10,230 bases of DNA, taken from the NCBI GenBank assembly GCA_002346435.1, contig DDZT01000051.1:1-10230 (forward strand), in the 5' to 3' direction. The stretch's first letter is position 1; the number at the start of each line of letters is the position of its first letter. Origin of the DNA: Anaerolineales bacterium UBA3001. Its GTDB lineage: Bacteria > Chloroflexota > Anaerolineae > Anaerolineales > UBA11657. The notes under the pieces were generated by a model, which saw only the letters and a program-made list of their open reading frames with translations, was not told the DNA's origin and did no database searches. A program made the position numbers and the translations under genes. Below are positions 1 to 5,990 of this stretch, one piece after another.

Positions 1-535
1 TGACATTGGCTAGGCAACCGTCGATTGGTGTGGCAGGCCGAAACTTGATGTTTTGAATCGCATATGCACCAGCTTTGTCAAGCGATTCTCCCGTAGATAC
101 ATATTCTGCAATTTCCTCTTCTGTCATATTTCTCATTTTTACATTTGTTTCACATAATTCCTGTGATGTAATGCCAGTATTACCAAAGTAAATTGCTATT
201 GCTGTCACAACTTGATGTTTTTTACCCTGTAGTTGCATTAGCATTCTGCGAGCTTCGGTGTTGTTATCTGGTTTGCCAATTACTTGGTTATCTTGAATTA
301 CTATTGTGTCTGCTCCAATCACTATAGAATCATTTAGATGGGTCTTGGAGACTTTCAGTGTTTTGGATAATGCAATTCGTTTGGCATATGAATTAGGTGA
401 TTCATCATTATTTTTGCCTTCGTCTATGTTGGCGGGTTCCACTTGAAACTGATAATCGAAAAGTTTTAGTAATTCAAAGCGACGAGGTGATTGAGACGCA
501 AGTACAAGTTGTGCGTTGTTGTTCAATTCGTACAT
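1..535 (-). CDS. maf: Maf-family nucleoside triphosphate pyrophosphatase (partial, 3' end missing)
   Basis: This is the first 178 residues of a Maf/YhdE/YceF-type protein, reading leftwards off the window. The family hydrolyses non-canonical or modified nucleoside triphosphates to monophosphate and pyrophosphate in the cytoplasm. Visible motifs are ASQSPRR (residues 13-19, the family's N-terminal substrate loop), GADT (74-77, with the conserved Asp76), GKP (87-89), STGE (147-150) and DKAGAYAIQ (153-161), then the G-x-x-x-NV stretch near the cut end. The usual family length is about 190-200 residues, so roughly 15-20 residues are missing. I chose the ATG complementary to 533-535 because ASQSPRR must lie close to the N-terminus and an extended -10 sits 7 nt upstream of it. 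The gene is divergent from trmD. Identification is secure at family level; which nucleotide it prefers cannot be read from the sequence. Confidence 0.95.
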   Translation of the reverse strand, partial: MYELNNNAQLVLASQSPRRFELLKLFDYQFQVEPANIDEGKNNDESPNSYAKRIALSKTLKVSKTHLNDSIVIGADTIVIQDNQVIGKPDNNTEARRMLMQLQGKKHQVVTAIAIYFGNTGITSQELCETNVKMRNMTEEEIAEYVSTGESLDKAGAYAIQNIKFRPATPIDGCLANV

Positions 536-542
536 ATTATGG

Positions 543-551
543 ATTGTAGCA
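543..551 (-). promoter_or_regulatory. Extended -10 promoter of maf, probably leaderless
   Basis: On the minus strand the sequence is TGCTACAAT, an extended -10 (TGn plus TACAAT). Seven bases separate its last T from the ATG, so transcription should begin at or next to the start codon. No convincing -35 box lies 16-18 bp upstream and no Shine-Dalgarno sequence precedes the ATG. The same layout recurs before trmD and before the LysM gene, which strengthens the call. Confidence 0.6.
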
Positions 552-572
552 CAGGCATGTACAATTTCCTGT
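551..572. repeat. Imperfect dyad between the divergent maf and trmD promoters
   Basis: ACAGG (551-555) and CCTGT (568-572) form perfect 5-bp arms around a 12-bp centre with two further matching pairs. The dyad abuts the maf extended -10 and lies about 20 bp upstream of the trmD -10, which would suit an operator. Arms this short are also common by chance, so this is only a candidate. Confidence 0.2.
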
Positions 573-590
573 TCATTACTAGCGCTGAAG

Positions 591-599
591 TGGTAGAAT
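591..599 (+). promoter_or_regulatory. Extended -10 promoter of trmD, probably leaderless
   Basis: TGGTAGAAT is an extended -10 (TGn plus TAGAAT). Six bases (CTTGAA) separate it from the GTG start at 606, so the transcript should begin at or within a base or two of the start codon. There is no good -35 box: TTCATT at 572-577 is a weak match with a 16-bp spacer. No purine-rich ribosome binding site fits, since the GTG is too close to the promoter. Confidence 0.6.
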
Positions 600-605
600 C
601 TTGAA

Positions 606-1358
606 GTGCATATTCATCTGTTGACTTTGTTTCCGGAAGTGTGTCATCCTTACCTTGATACGAGCATAGTGGGTCGTGCTCAGAAATCAGGAAATTTGTT
701 GGTTAGTGTACACGATATTCGTGATTATGCAGCTGATCATCATCATGTGACTGATGATACACCTTACGGAGGTGGCGGTGGCATGATTATAAAGCCAGAG
801 CCTGTATTTGCTGCAGTAGAATCAATAGATGGTCGGGACAGCGACAAAAGTGAGATAATATTACTTACGCCGCAGGGAAGATTGTTCTCACAGGATACAG
901 CACATGAATTGGTGAAATTGGATCAAATCATCCTAATTGCTGGGAGATACGAAGGTTTTGATGAGAGAATTAGAGAATATCTAGTCACTGACGAGATATC
1001 TGTGGGAGATTATGTTGTAACTGGTGGTGAATTGCCTGCGCTAATGATTGTAGATGCTGTAGCACGTTTGATACCGGGTGTTTTGGGTGCAATTGATGCT
1101 GCTGAAAAGGATTCTCACGGTGAAAGTGGTATTTTGGAGCACCCGCACTATACTAGACCAGTTAATTTTCGTGGATGGGATGTGCCCGATGTGTTGTTAT
1201 CCGGAAACCATGAAAAAATTGCTAATTGGCGAATGAAGGAATCTTTGCGTAGGACTTGGCAACGGAGACCAGATTTATTGATCGATACTCAATTGTCTGA
1301 GTATGAAAAAGAATTTATAGCAGAATTGGCTGAAGAGTCAGTGGTCAAATGGAAGTAA
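606..1358 (+). CDS. trmD: tRNA (guanine-N1-)-methyltransferase
   Basis: TrmD transfers a methyl group from S-adenosylmethionine to N1 of G37 in tRNAs, next to the anticodon, which prevents +1 frameshifting. The 250 residues match the family's normal length. Motifs in order are LTLFPEV (6-12), DDTPYGGGGGMIIKPEP (50-66), LLTPQGR (86-92), the trefoil-knot SAM loop GRYEG (113-117), DEISVGDYVVTGGELP (129-144), and HPHYTRP (179-185). Arg154 and Asp169 fall at the same numbers as the catalytic Arg and general-base Asp described for the E. coli and Haemophilus enzymes. The start is GTG: the protein must begin just before LTLFPEV, and the promoter lies immediately upstream. The usual neighbours rimM, rplS and rpsP are absent here; an MBL hydrolase gene follows with a 10-bp overlap. 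Confidence 0.98.
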   Translation: MHIHLLTLFPEVCHPYLDTSIVGRAQKSGNLLVSVHDIRDYAADHHHVTDDTPYGGGGGMIIKPEPVFAAVESIDGRDSDKSEIILLTPQGRLFSQDTAHELVKLDQIILIAGRYEGFDERIREYLVTDEISVGDYVVTGGELPALMIVDAVARLIPGVLGAIDAAEKDSHGESGILEHPHYTRPVNFRGWDVPDVLLSGNHEKIANWRMKESLRRTWQRRPDLLIDTQLSEYEKEFIAELAEESVVKWK

Positions 1359-2257
1359 TAACCCTAGATCTACGTTTTCGCAATGTGTGCCAAGCATTGG
1401 CTTCTTTTTTGGTGTTTGCGCCTAGTGGTCCAGTGTTGATTGAAACTGGGCCTGGTTCAACAGTGCCTCGGTTGGAGGAGGCGCTGACTCAGCATGGATT
1501 ATCAGTTGAAGATATCAAACATGTTCTGGTTACACATCTTCATCTTGATCACGCAGGTGCAGCTGGTTGGCTAGCTGACAAAGGTGCTACGATTTATATA
1601 CATTGGAGAGCGGCTCAACATCTAGTTGATCCTTCTAGGCTGTTGGCTAGTGCTGCAAGGATTTATGGTGATGAAATGGATACGTTGTGGGGCAATACCA
1701 TGCCTGTTCGTGAAGATAGTATCTGTGCCTTGAGGGACGGTGAGGATATACTGATAAATGATATGGTTGTGTCAGCTATTGAAGCAAAAGGGCACGCAAA
1801 CCATCATCACATATTTCGTATAGGTGACTTTGCGTTCATGGGTGATATGGGCGGTATTCGTATACCAGGCAAGAATTTTGTGTCATTGCCAGCACCACCA
1901 CCTGAGTTTGACTTAGAAAATTGGCAAATCAGCCTTACAATGATAAGGGAACTTGAACTTAACAGAATGTTTTGTACGCACTTTGGGGTAGTAGATGATG
2001 TCGACTTACATATAGACAGACTGATATCTGAATTGAATATAGTTGTGGAGTATGTAAAGAATTTAGTTGCAGAAGGGTTGGATCATGACGCCATTGTCAC
2101 TAGATATGTGGGATGGTATAGAGAGCGAGCTTATTCTGCTGGTTTGTTGAGTGATGATTTAATAAAGTATGAAACGGCAAACCCATTTTTTATGTCTGTG
2201 GATGGTATTATGCGGTATATGAATAAGATGCTATCGGATGAAAATTCAGGAAGATGA
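1349..2257 (+). CDS. Metallo-beta-lactamase-fold hydrolase, substrate unknown
   Basis: This is a 302-residue MBL-fold metallohydrolase with a complete dinuclear metal site. The residues are the H-x-H-x-D-H motif HLHLDH (63-68), His149 (in GHANHH), Asp166 (in GDMGG) and His211 (in CTHFG). The N-terminal half is the canonical alpha-beta sandwich. The last 80 or so residues are a helical C-terminal extension without a motif I recognise. No signal peptide or membrane segment is visible, so it should be cytoplasmic. The ATG overlaps the end of trmD by 10 bp and the stop overlaps the next start as ATGA, so it is probably co-transcribed and translationally coupled. The fold covers thioesterases, lactonases, glyoxalase II-like enzymes and nucleases. 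It lacks the beta-CASP features of an RNase, and nothing in the sequence settles the substrate. Confidence 0.9.
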   Translation: MEVITLDLRFRNVCQALASFLVFAPSGPVLIETGPGSTVPRLEEALTQHGLSVEDIKHVLVTHLHLDHAGAAGWLADKGATIYIHWRAAQHLVDPSRLLASAARIYGDEMDTLWGNTMPVREDSICALRDGEDILINDMVVSAIEAKGHANHHHIFRIGDFAFMGDMGGIRIPGKNFVSLPAPPPEFDLENWQISLTMIRELELNRMFCTHFGVVDDVDLHIDRLISELNIVVEYVKNLVAEGLDHDAIVTRYVGWYRERAYSAGLLSDDLIKYETANPFFMSVDGIMRYMNKMLSDENSGR

Positions 2258-2832
2258 CAGGTATTACTCGTGATGAAGCATGGGATATAGTTTGCAAGTA
2301 TGTTGATGGTCAGGGTTTAAGAAGACATATGCTTGCTGTAGAGGCTGCTATGCGGTACTATGCTTCAATATTCGGTGAAGATTTGGATGAATGGGGTATA
2401 CCCGGACTACTTCATGATTTTGATTGGGAAATTCACCCATCGCTTGAAACACATCCGGCACATGGAGCGTCAATATTACTTGATTGTGGAGTACCTAAGG
2501 ATATGGTGCGGACTATACTTAGTCATGCGCCTCAAACTGGAGTGAGACGAGAATCGTTACGGGATCGAGCGCTTTATGCTTGCGATGAATTGACAGGCTT
2601 GATTACTGCTGTAACATTAGTGAGACCTAGTAAGTCAATATCTGATTTGAAAGTTAAATCTGTGCGCAAGAAATGGAAAAATGCGGCATTTGCATCTGGG
2701 GTCAATCGTGCAGAGATTGAAAGCGGTGCTATGGATTTGGGTGTTGAGTTGTGGGTACATATAGCGAATGTGATTGAGGCTATGCGTAGTGTAGCTTCTG
2801 AATTGGGATTGGAAGGAACTGAGCACAATTAG
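2254..2832 (+). CDS. HD-domain metal-dependent phosphohydrolase
   Basis: This 192-residue cytoplasmic protein is an HD-superfamily hydrolase. Putative metal and catalytic residues are His25 (RRHML), the His54-Asp55 pair (LLHDF), the histidines at 67 and 70, His91 (LSHAP) and Asp111 (ACDELTG). The stretch DELTGLITAVTLVRPSKS (111-128), followed by a Lys/Arg-rich segment (KVKSVRKKWKN) and AFASGVNR, belongs to a widespread stand-alone HD hydrolase subgroup of unknown substrate. The phosphate-rich target implied by the basic segment is inference. The ATG overlaps the preceding stop (ATGA), with AGGA only two bases upstream, so translation probably depends on coupling with the MBL gene. The stop codon lies in a tandem 9-bp repeat just before a new promoter. 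Confidence 0.88.
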   Translation: MTGITRDEAWDIVCKYVDGQGLRRHMLAVEAAMRYYASIFGEDLDEWGIPGLLHDFDWEIHPSLETHPAHGASILLDCGVPKDMVRTILSHAPQTGVRRESLRDRALYACDELTGLITAVTLVRPSKSISDLKVKSVRKKWKNAAFASGVNRAEIESGAMDLGVELWVHIANVIEAMRSVASELGLEGTEHN

Positions 2833-2844
2833 TGTAATTAGTGT
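2827..2844. repeat. Tandem 9-bp direct repeat across the HD gene stop codon
   Basis: AATTAGTGT occurs twice in direct succession (2827-2835 and 2836-2844). The first copy contains the TAG stop of the HD gene, and the pair lies just upstream of the -10 region of the LysM gene. It could be a regulator site or simple slippage. Confidence 0.5.
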
Positions 2845-2864
2845 TATGAATGGTCCAAATCCTT

Positions 2865-2873
2865 TGGTAATCT
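2865..2873 (+). promoter_or_regulatory. Extended -10 promoter of the LysM operon, probably leaderless
   Basis: TGGTAATCT is an extended -10 (TGn plus TAATCT). Seven bases (2874-2880) separate it from the ATG at 2881, the spacing seen before maf. No -35 box or ribosome binding site is evident. The element belongs to a near-perfect tandem repeat, TGGTAATC then TGGTAATT, at 2865-2880; only the first copy puts the transcript start at the ATG. It probably drives the run of genes from 2881 rightwards. Confidence 0.55.
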
Positions 2874-2880
2874 GGTAATT

Positions 2881-4089
2881 ATGAATACATCAAAACTGAC
2901 TGGACATAGAAATACAAGAGTATGTCCGGTTTGTGAGTCAAAAATAGGATCTGCTGCAACCAAATGTCTGGTTTGCGGTGCGGAGTTGCCAGAAGATACG
3001 ATTACCGGTGATGAGAGTATTGTACATTCAACTGCTACTAATTCACCTAAATACGGACAAAGGACAGTTAATCGGGATAGAGCAAGCATTAGGATTCCGG
3101 TGCCTATAGTAGTAGCAGCGGTTACTTTAATGGTTTTAGGTGGTTTGGCACTTTTGTTGGTGTCTTCTGGAAACAATCCATTTGTTGAACCTACTTCTAC
3201 AATTACACCATCAGCTACATCGGTACCTACTTTCACTCCAGAACCAACTAAAAAACCGACTAATCTTCCTACTAGTACTGCATTGCCTCCGGTCGTACAT
3301 AAGGTAGTTGAAGGGGATACCTGTATACTCATTGCAGTGACATATGACGTGTCAGTTCAGAGCGTACTTCAGTTAAATGGTTTTACCCAGGCTTGCCCAT
3401 TGCTTGTCGGTCAAGAAGTGATGGTGCCTGTGCCTACATCTACACCTGCACCGACGATTACAGCAACTATGATGCCGCTAGCTCTAACTCAAGCAGCGCG
3501 GCCGGTACATATAGTATCTGCGGGAGAAAGTCTATCGAGTATTGCAGCATATTATGGGGTAAGTTTTAATGCTATGGCTGAAGTCAATGGGAAATTACCT
3601 CCTGATTATGCTATTTCAATTGGCGAAAATCTTACAGTGCCTGTAGATATGCCCCTTCCTACATCTGGTCCTACTCCTACAGAAACCTCTCTTCCTCCGT
3701 ATCCAGCTCCCAATTTGCTTAATCCTTCTGATGGTCAAGCAATATCATATATTGAGCAGACGGTTAGTCTACAATGGACATCCATTGTAAATCTGAGAGA
3801 GGGTGAAGTTTATCTTGTGACAGTTCAGGACGTTACTTCTAATAGACCTAAACGTATAGAAGATTCAACAGTTAGTACTAGATATATTATCAATGTGGAT
3901 ATGAAACCGGCAGAGGCAGCGCCACATGTTTACAAGTGGTCTGTTGTAACTGCTAGGCAAACAGGTGTTAATAGCGATGGAAGACCATTATATCAACCAG
4001 CGGGAGCTGCTTCCGAGGAAAGGACTTTTACTTGGACTGGGATTGGTGCTCTGCCAACGGAATCCTTGAGCGGAGAATCTAACAGATAG
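2881..4089 (+). CDS. Membrane-anchored zinc-ribbon / double-LysM / Ig-like protein
   Basis: The 402 residues form a modular protein. Residues 15-32 are a CxxC-x10-CxxC zinc ribbon (Cys15, 18, 29, 32). Residues 73-95 are the single hydrophobic membrane segment, and 100-138 a Thr/Ser/Pro-rich linker. Two LysM-like domains follow at about 139-184 and 209-255, joined by a second Thr/Pro linker. After a third linker comes a beta-rich C-terminal domain (about 276-388) with fibronectin/Ig-like spacing (LLNPSDGQ, VSLQWTS, YKWSVVTARQTG, RTFTWTG). There is no cleavable signal peptide, so the likely topology is zinc ribbon inside and LysM/Ig outside. LysM domains usually bind GlcNAc-containing glycans such as peptidoglycan. 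The first LysM has two Cys (148 and 172) that could form a disulphide. It starts at a leaderless promoter and its stop overlaps the next GTG by one base. A role in envelope attachment or sensing is inferred. Confidence 0.88.
   Translation: MNTSKLTGHRNTRVCPVCESKIGSAATKCLVCGAELPEDTITGDESIVHSTATNSPKYGQRTVNRDRASIRIPVPIVVAAVTLMVLGGLALLLVSSGNNPFVEPTSTITPSATSVPTFTPEPTKKPTNLPTSTALPPVVHKVVEGDTCILIAVTYDVSVQSVLQLNGFTQACPLLVGQEVMVPVPTSTPAPTITATMMPLALTQAARPVHIVSAGESLSSIAAYYGVSFNAMAEVNGKLPPDYAISIGENLTVPVDMPLPTSGPTPTETSLPPYPAPNLLNPSDGQAISYIEQTVSLQWTSIVNLREGEVYLVTVQDVTSNRPKRIEDSTVSTRYIINVDMKPAEAAPHVYKWSVVTARQTGVNSDGRPLYQPAGAASEERTFTWTGIGALPTESLSGESNR
3770..3789. repeat. 20-bp inverted repeat (9-2-9) inside the LysM gene
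   Basis: TACAATGGA, a CA spacer and TCCATTGTA form a perfect 9-bp dyad. It lies in codons for about residues 297-303 of the Ig-like domain. It could act as a DNA-binding site or an RNA hairpin, or be chance. Confidence 0.5.
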
Positions 4090-4871
4090 TGCAAAATATC
4101 AATAATCCAATCATTGGAATCGTAGGCGGTTTAGGGCCTCAAGCAGGCGTTGATCTTACGAGTAAGATCATTGAACAAACTTTATCTAGATTCGATCAGG
4201 ATCATATATCTGTCATTTTAATATCTATGCCTTCAATGCTCGTTGATCGTACAGAGTTCTTGTTGGGAAACTTAGACGAAAATCCTGGTCTTGCTATAGC
4301 AGAAATTGTAGAGACTTTGGATAGATGCGGTGCAGACGTAGTGGGTATACCATGTAATACAGCTCATGCAGATTCAATTTTCGATGTGATCAAGCAGGAT
4401 ATTGCAGAGCGTCATAGCTCAGTGAAGTTATTAGATATGGTTACTGAGACAGTAAATTTTGTGTGTCACCAACACGCTAACATTAAACGTGTTGGTGTTC
4501 TAAGTACAACAGGTGCTATTAAAGCACAAATTTATTCGAGTGCTCTTGCTATTAAGGGGATTCAGACTATCTTGCCATCTAAGTATATACAAGAAAATGT
4601 TCTGCATCCGGCAATCGTGGACGAGGAATATGGTATTAAATCTTGTTCTAGCCCAGTGTCGGAACGTGCGCAAAATGATTTGTATGAGACAGTAGACAAG
4701 CTGGTTATTGCTGGAGCAGAGGTGATTTTGGCAGGATGTACTGAGATACCATTGGCCTTGGTTGATTCGCATATAAATGGCATACCTATCATAGATCCTA
4801 CTCTAATACTTGCACGTGCTCTTATTGATGCTGTCGCGCCTGAGAAATTGATGCCGATGAAGGAAAATTAA
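4089..4871 (+). CDS. Aspartate/glutamate racemase-family enzyme
   Basis: This 260-residue cytoplasmic protein has the signatures of the cofactor-independent Asp/Glu racemase superfamily. These are the N-terminal GIVGGLGPQAG (10-20), the first catalytic cysteine in PCNTAH (Cys89, Asn90, Thr91) and the second in AGCTEIPL (Cys217, Thr218, Glu219). The two-Cys mechanism deprotonates and reprotonates the alpha carbon from opposite faces. The N-terminal motif is closest to aspartate racemases, but QAG replaces the more usual Thr-containing continuation. A different amino acid, or another superfamily reaction, is therefore possible. The GTG start shares its G with the preceding TAG stop; GVGG must be N-terminal and no better start exists. 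The gene contains two strong inverted repeats (4151-4170 and 4467-4497). The thioesterase gene follows after 5 bp. Confidence 0.9.
   Translation: MQNINNPIIGIVGGLGPQAGVDLTSKIIEQTLSRFDQDHISVILISMPSMLVDRTEFLLGNLDENPGLAIAEIVETLDRCGADVVGIPCNTAHADSIFDVIKQDIAERHSSVKLLDMVTETVNFVCHQHANIKRVGVLSTTGAIKAQIYSSALAIKGIQTILPSKYIQENVLHPAIVDEEYGIKSCSSPVSERAQNDLYETVDKLVIAGAEVILAGCTEIPLALVDSHINGIPIIDPTLILARALIDAVAPEKLMPMKEN
4151..4170. repeat. 20-bp inverted repeat (9-2-9) near the racemase start
   Basis: TGATCTTAC, a GA spacer and GTAAGATCA form a perfect 9-bp dyad 62 bp inside the racemase gene (about residues 21-27). The geometry matches the dyad at 3770-3789 but the sequence does not. Confidence 0.5.
4467..4497. 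repeat. 10-bp perfect stem with 11-nt loop inside the racemase gene
   Basis: CACCAACACG (4467-4476) and CGTGTTGGTG (4488-4497) are perfect reverse complements separated by 11 nt. The RNA should form a stable hairpin in the codons for residues 127-136. No T-run follows, so it is not an intrinsic terminator. Confidence 0.6.
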
Positions 4872-4876
4872 TAGAT

Positions 4877-5350
4877 ATGGAAAATACTACATATCAACAA
4901 CCCAATTCTAGGCACTGCTTTGTTTGCGGAGTACAAAACTCTTTTGGTTTACAGCTCAAATTTTATGACAATGGTATTGACAAGGTTTGGACCCAATATG
5001 TTATCCCCGAGCATTTTCAAGGTTATCCTGGGGTAGCACATGGTGGTGTTATAGCTGCTATGCTAGATGAAGTTTGTAGTCGTACTGCAATGATTGCTGA
5101 TAGTGACCATTTCATGATGACGGCAAAGTTGGACATAAAATATAGGTGTCCTGTTCCAGTAGGGCATCCTCTAAATATTACAGGGAGACTAACAAAATCT
5201 CGCGACAAAATATTGCAGGCCGAAGGATACATTTACCTTAGCGAAGATACCATCGCAGCACAGGCATCAGTGACCCTAGTAGACATACCCGAATCAACAT
5301 TAGATGAATCTAAATTACAAGAGTTAGGATGGGAAGTGATTAGTGATTGA
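4877..5350 (+). CDS. PaaI-type hotdog-fold thioesterase
   Basis: The 157 residues form a single hotdog domain, the size expected for the 4HBT/PaaI family, which hydrolyses acyl-CoA thioesters in the cytoplasm. The catalytic-loop signature VAHGG (53-57) is followed by the helix with Asp64-Glu65, which sits where the family's acidic residue activates water. The N-terminal CFVCG (14-18) with downstream GLQLKF is typical of one PaaI-like subgroup; whether its two Cys bind metal is unknown. The ATG lies 5 bp after the racemase stop, with AAGGA at 4860-4864, a rather long 12 nt upstream. The 3' end overlaps the CYTH gene by 8 bp. Its place between a racemase and a molybdenum hydroxylase suggests a CoA-linked catabolic step, but a general housekeeping thioesterase is equally compatible. 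Confidence 0.9.
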   Translation: MENTTYQQPNSRHCFVCGVQNSFGLQLKFYDNGIDKVWTQYVIPEHFQGYPGVAHGGVIAAMLDEVCSRTAMIADSDHFMMTAKLDIKYRCPVPVGHPLNITGRLTKSRDKILQAEGYIYLSEDTIAAQASVTLVDIPESTLDESKLQELGWEVISD

Positions 5351-5990
5351 GATTGAGGCTAAATTTAGTGTTCCAAACAATGCATTGTTTACTAAATATG
5401 CGCAATGCAATCGAATTGGAGAATTCTATTTAGGTCAAGTAAACACAAATCATGTTGTTGACAAATATCTTGACACTATAGATGACGACATATGGAATGC
5501 GGGTTATAAAATGCGTGTTCGTTATGGTGCAGAACATAGTTGCATTACTATCAAGTCTGCTATTTCGGCTCATGATCGTTTTTCTGTCAGAAGAGAGATT
5601 GAATTCGAATTGTCCAGTGAGCCTGGTGATATTTTACAGTGGACCAGCCAAGAGGCTATGAATCTGGTGATTCCTATAGTAGCGGGTAAGCCTCTAAACG
5701 TAAAAGTTGAATTGAAACAAGTTAGAAGTGTACGCGATTTGTTTTATGATGAATCTTGTATTGGTATGCTAAGCCTTGATGATGTGGTTGTGTGTTATGG
5801 TGGTCAAGAGTTGGATGAGTTTTGTGTGCTTGAAATAGAGGTATGTAATAATGATCAACTCTTTGCGCTCGATTCCATCAGTAAACAACTAGTTTCGGAT
5901 GGTTTGTTTATTCAGGATGTTGCCAAAGTTGAGAGGGCGGTCGAGGCAGTTGAAAAGTTCATACAAGGAACAAGCAATTATGTGGCGTGA
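5343..5990 (+). CDS. CYTH-domain protein (class IV adenylate cyclase / triphosphatase-like)
   Basis: This is a 215-residue triphosphate-tunnel-metalloenzyme protein. The hallmark ExExK motif is Glu3-Ile4-Glu5-Ala6-Lys7. It is followed by YLDT (42-45), RVR (58-60), Lys71 on the TIK strand, RRE (83-85), VKVELKQVR (120-128) and the acidic strand VLEIEV (162-167), with Lys195 near the end. These alternating acidic and basic residues line the tunnel that binds a triphosphate with divalent metal. Members include CyaB-type adenylate cyclases, thiamine triphosphatases and inorganic tripolyphosphatases; the sequence does not tell which this is. The GTG start overlaps the thioesterase gene by 8 bp and is fixed by the need for ExExK at the extreme N-terminus; GGGA at 5331-5334 could serve as its ribosome binding site. 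The 3' end overlaps the next gene by 11 bp. Confidence 0.88.
   Translation: MIEIEAKFSVPNNALFTKYAQCNRIGEFYLGQVNTNHVVDKYLDTIDDDIWNAGYKMRVRYGAEHSCITIKSAISAHDRFSVRREIEFELSSEPGDILQWTSQEAMNLVIPIVAGKPLNVKVELKQVRSVRDLFYDESCIGMLSLDDVVVCYGGQELDEFCVLEIEVCNNDQLFALDSISKQLVSDGLFIQDVAKVERAVEAVEKFIQGTSNYVA
5965..5970 (+). promoter_or_regulatory. Shine-Dalgarno site that fixes the FAD/[2Fe-2S] gene start
   Basis: AAGGAA lies 9 nt upstream of the ATG at 5980. This is the best-spaced ribosome binding site in the window. It supports 5980 over the open frame's upstream ATG at 5899, whose extra 27 residues would merely read the end of the CYTH gene. Confidence 0.7.

Noticed and set aside
2833..2880. Terminator or small gene between the HD and LysM genes
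   Set aside because: No stem-loop with a T-run and no usable open frame. The 48 bp are explained by short tandem repeats and a promoter.
2844..3332. 162-codon open frame on the minus strand opposite the LysM gene
   Set aside because: The plus strand encodes clear LysM, zinc-ribbon and TM features. The antisense translation is low-complexity Val/Gly/Thr with no recognisable domain, as expected opposite a Thr/Pro-rich linker.
4467..4497. Intrinsic transcription terminator
   Set aside because: The stem is perfect, but no T-run follows and it lies in the middle of a conserved coding region. The hairpin at 7878-7901 was rejected as a terminator for the same reasons.
5899..5979. 27-residue N-terminal extension of the FAD/[2Fe-2S] protein from the ATG at 5899
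   Set aside because: It only reads the CYTH gene in another frame. The ATG at 5980 has AAGGAA 9 nt upstream, and the FAD domain begins properly there (MWRDYHVV).
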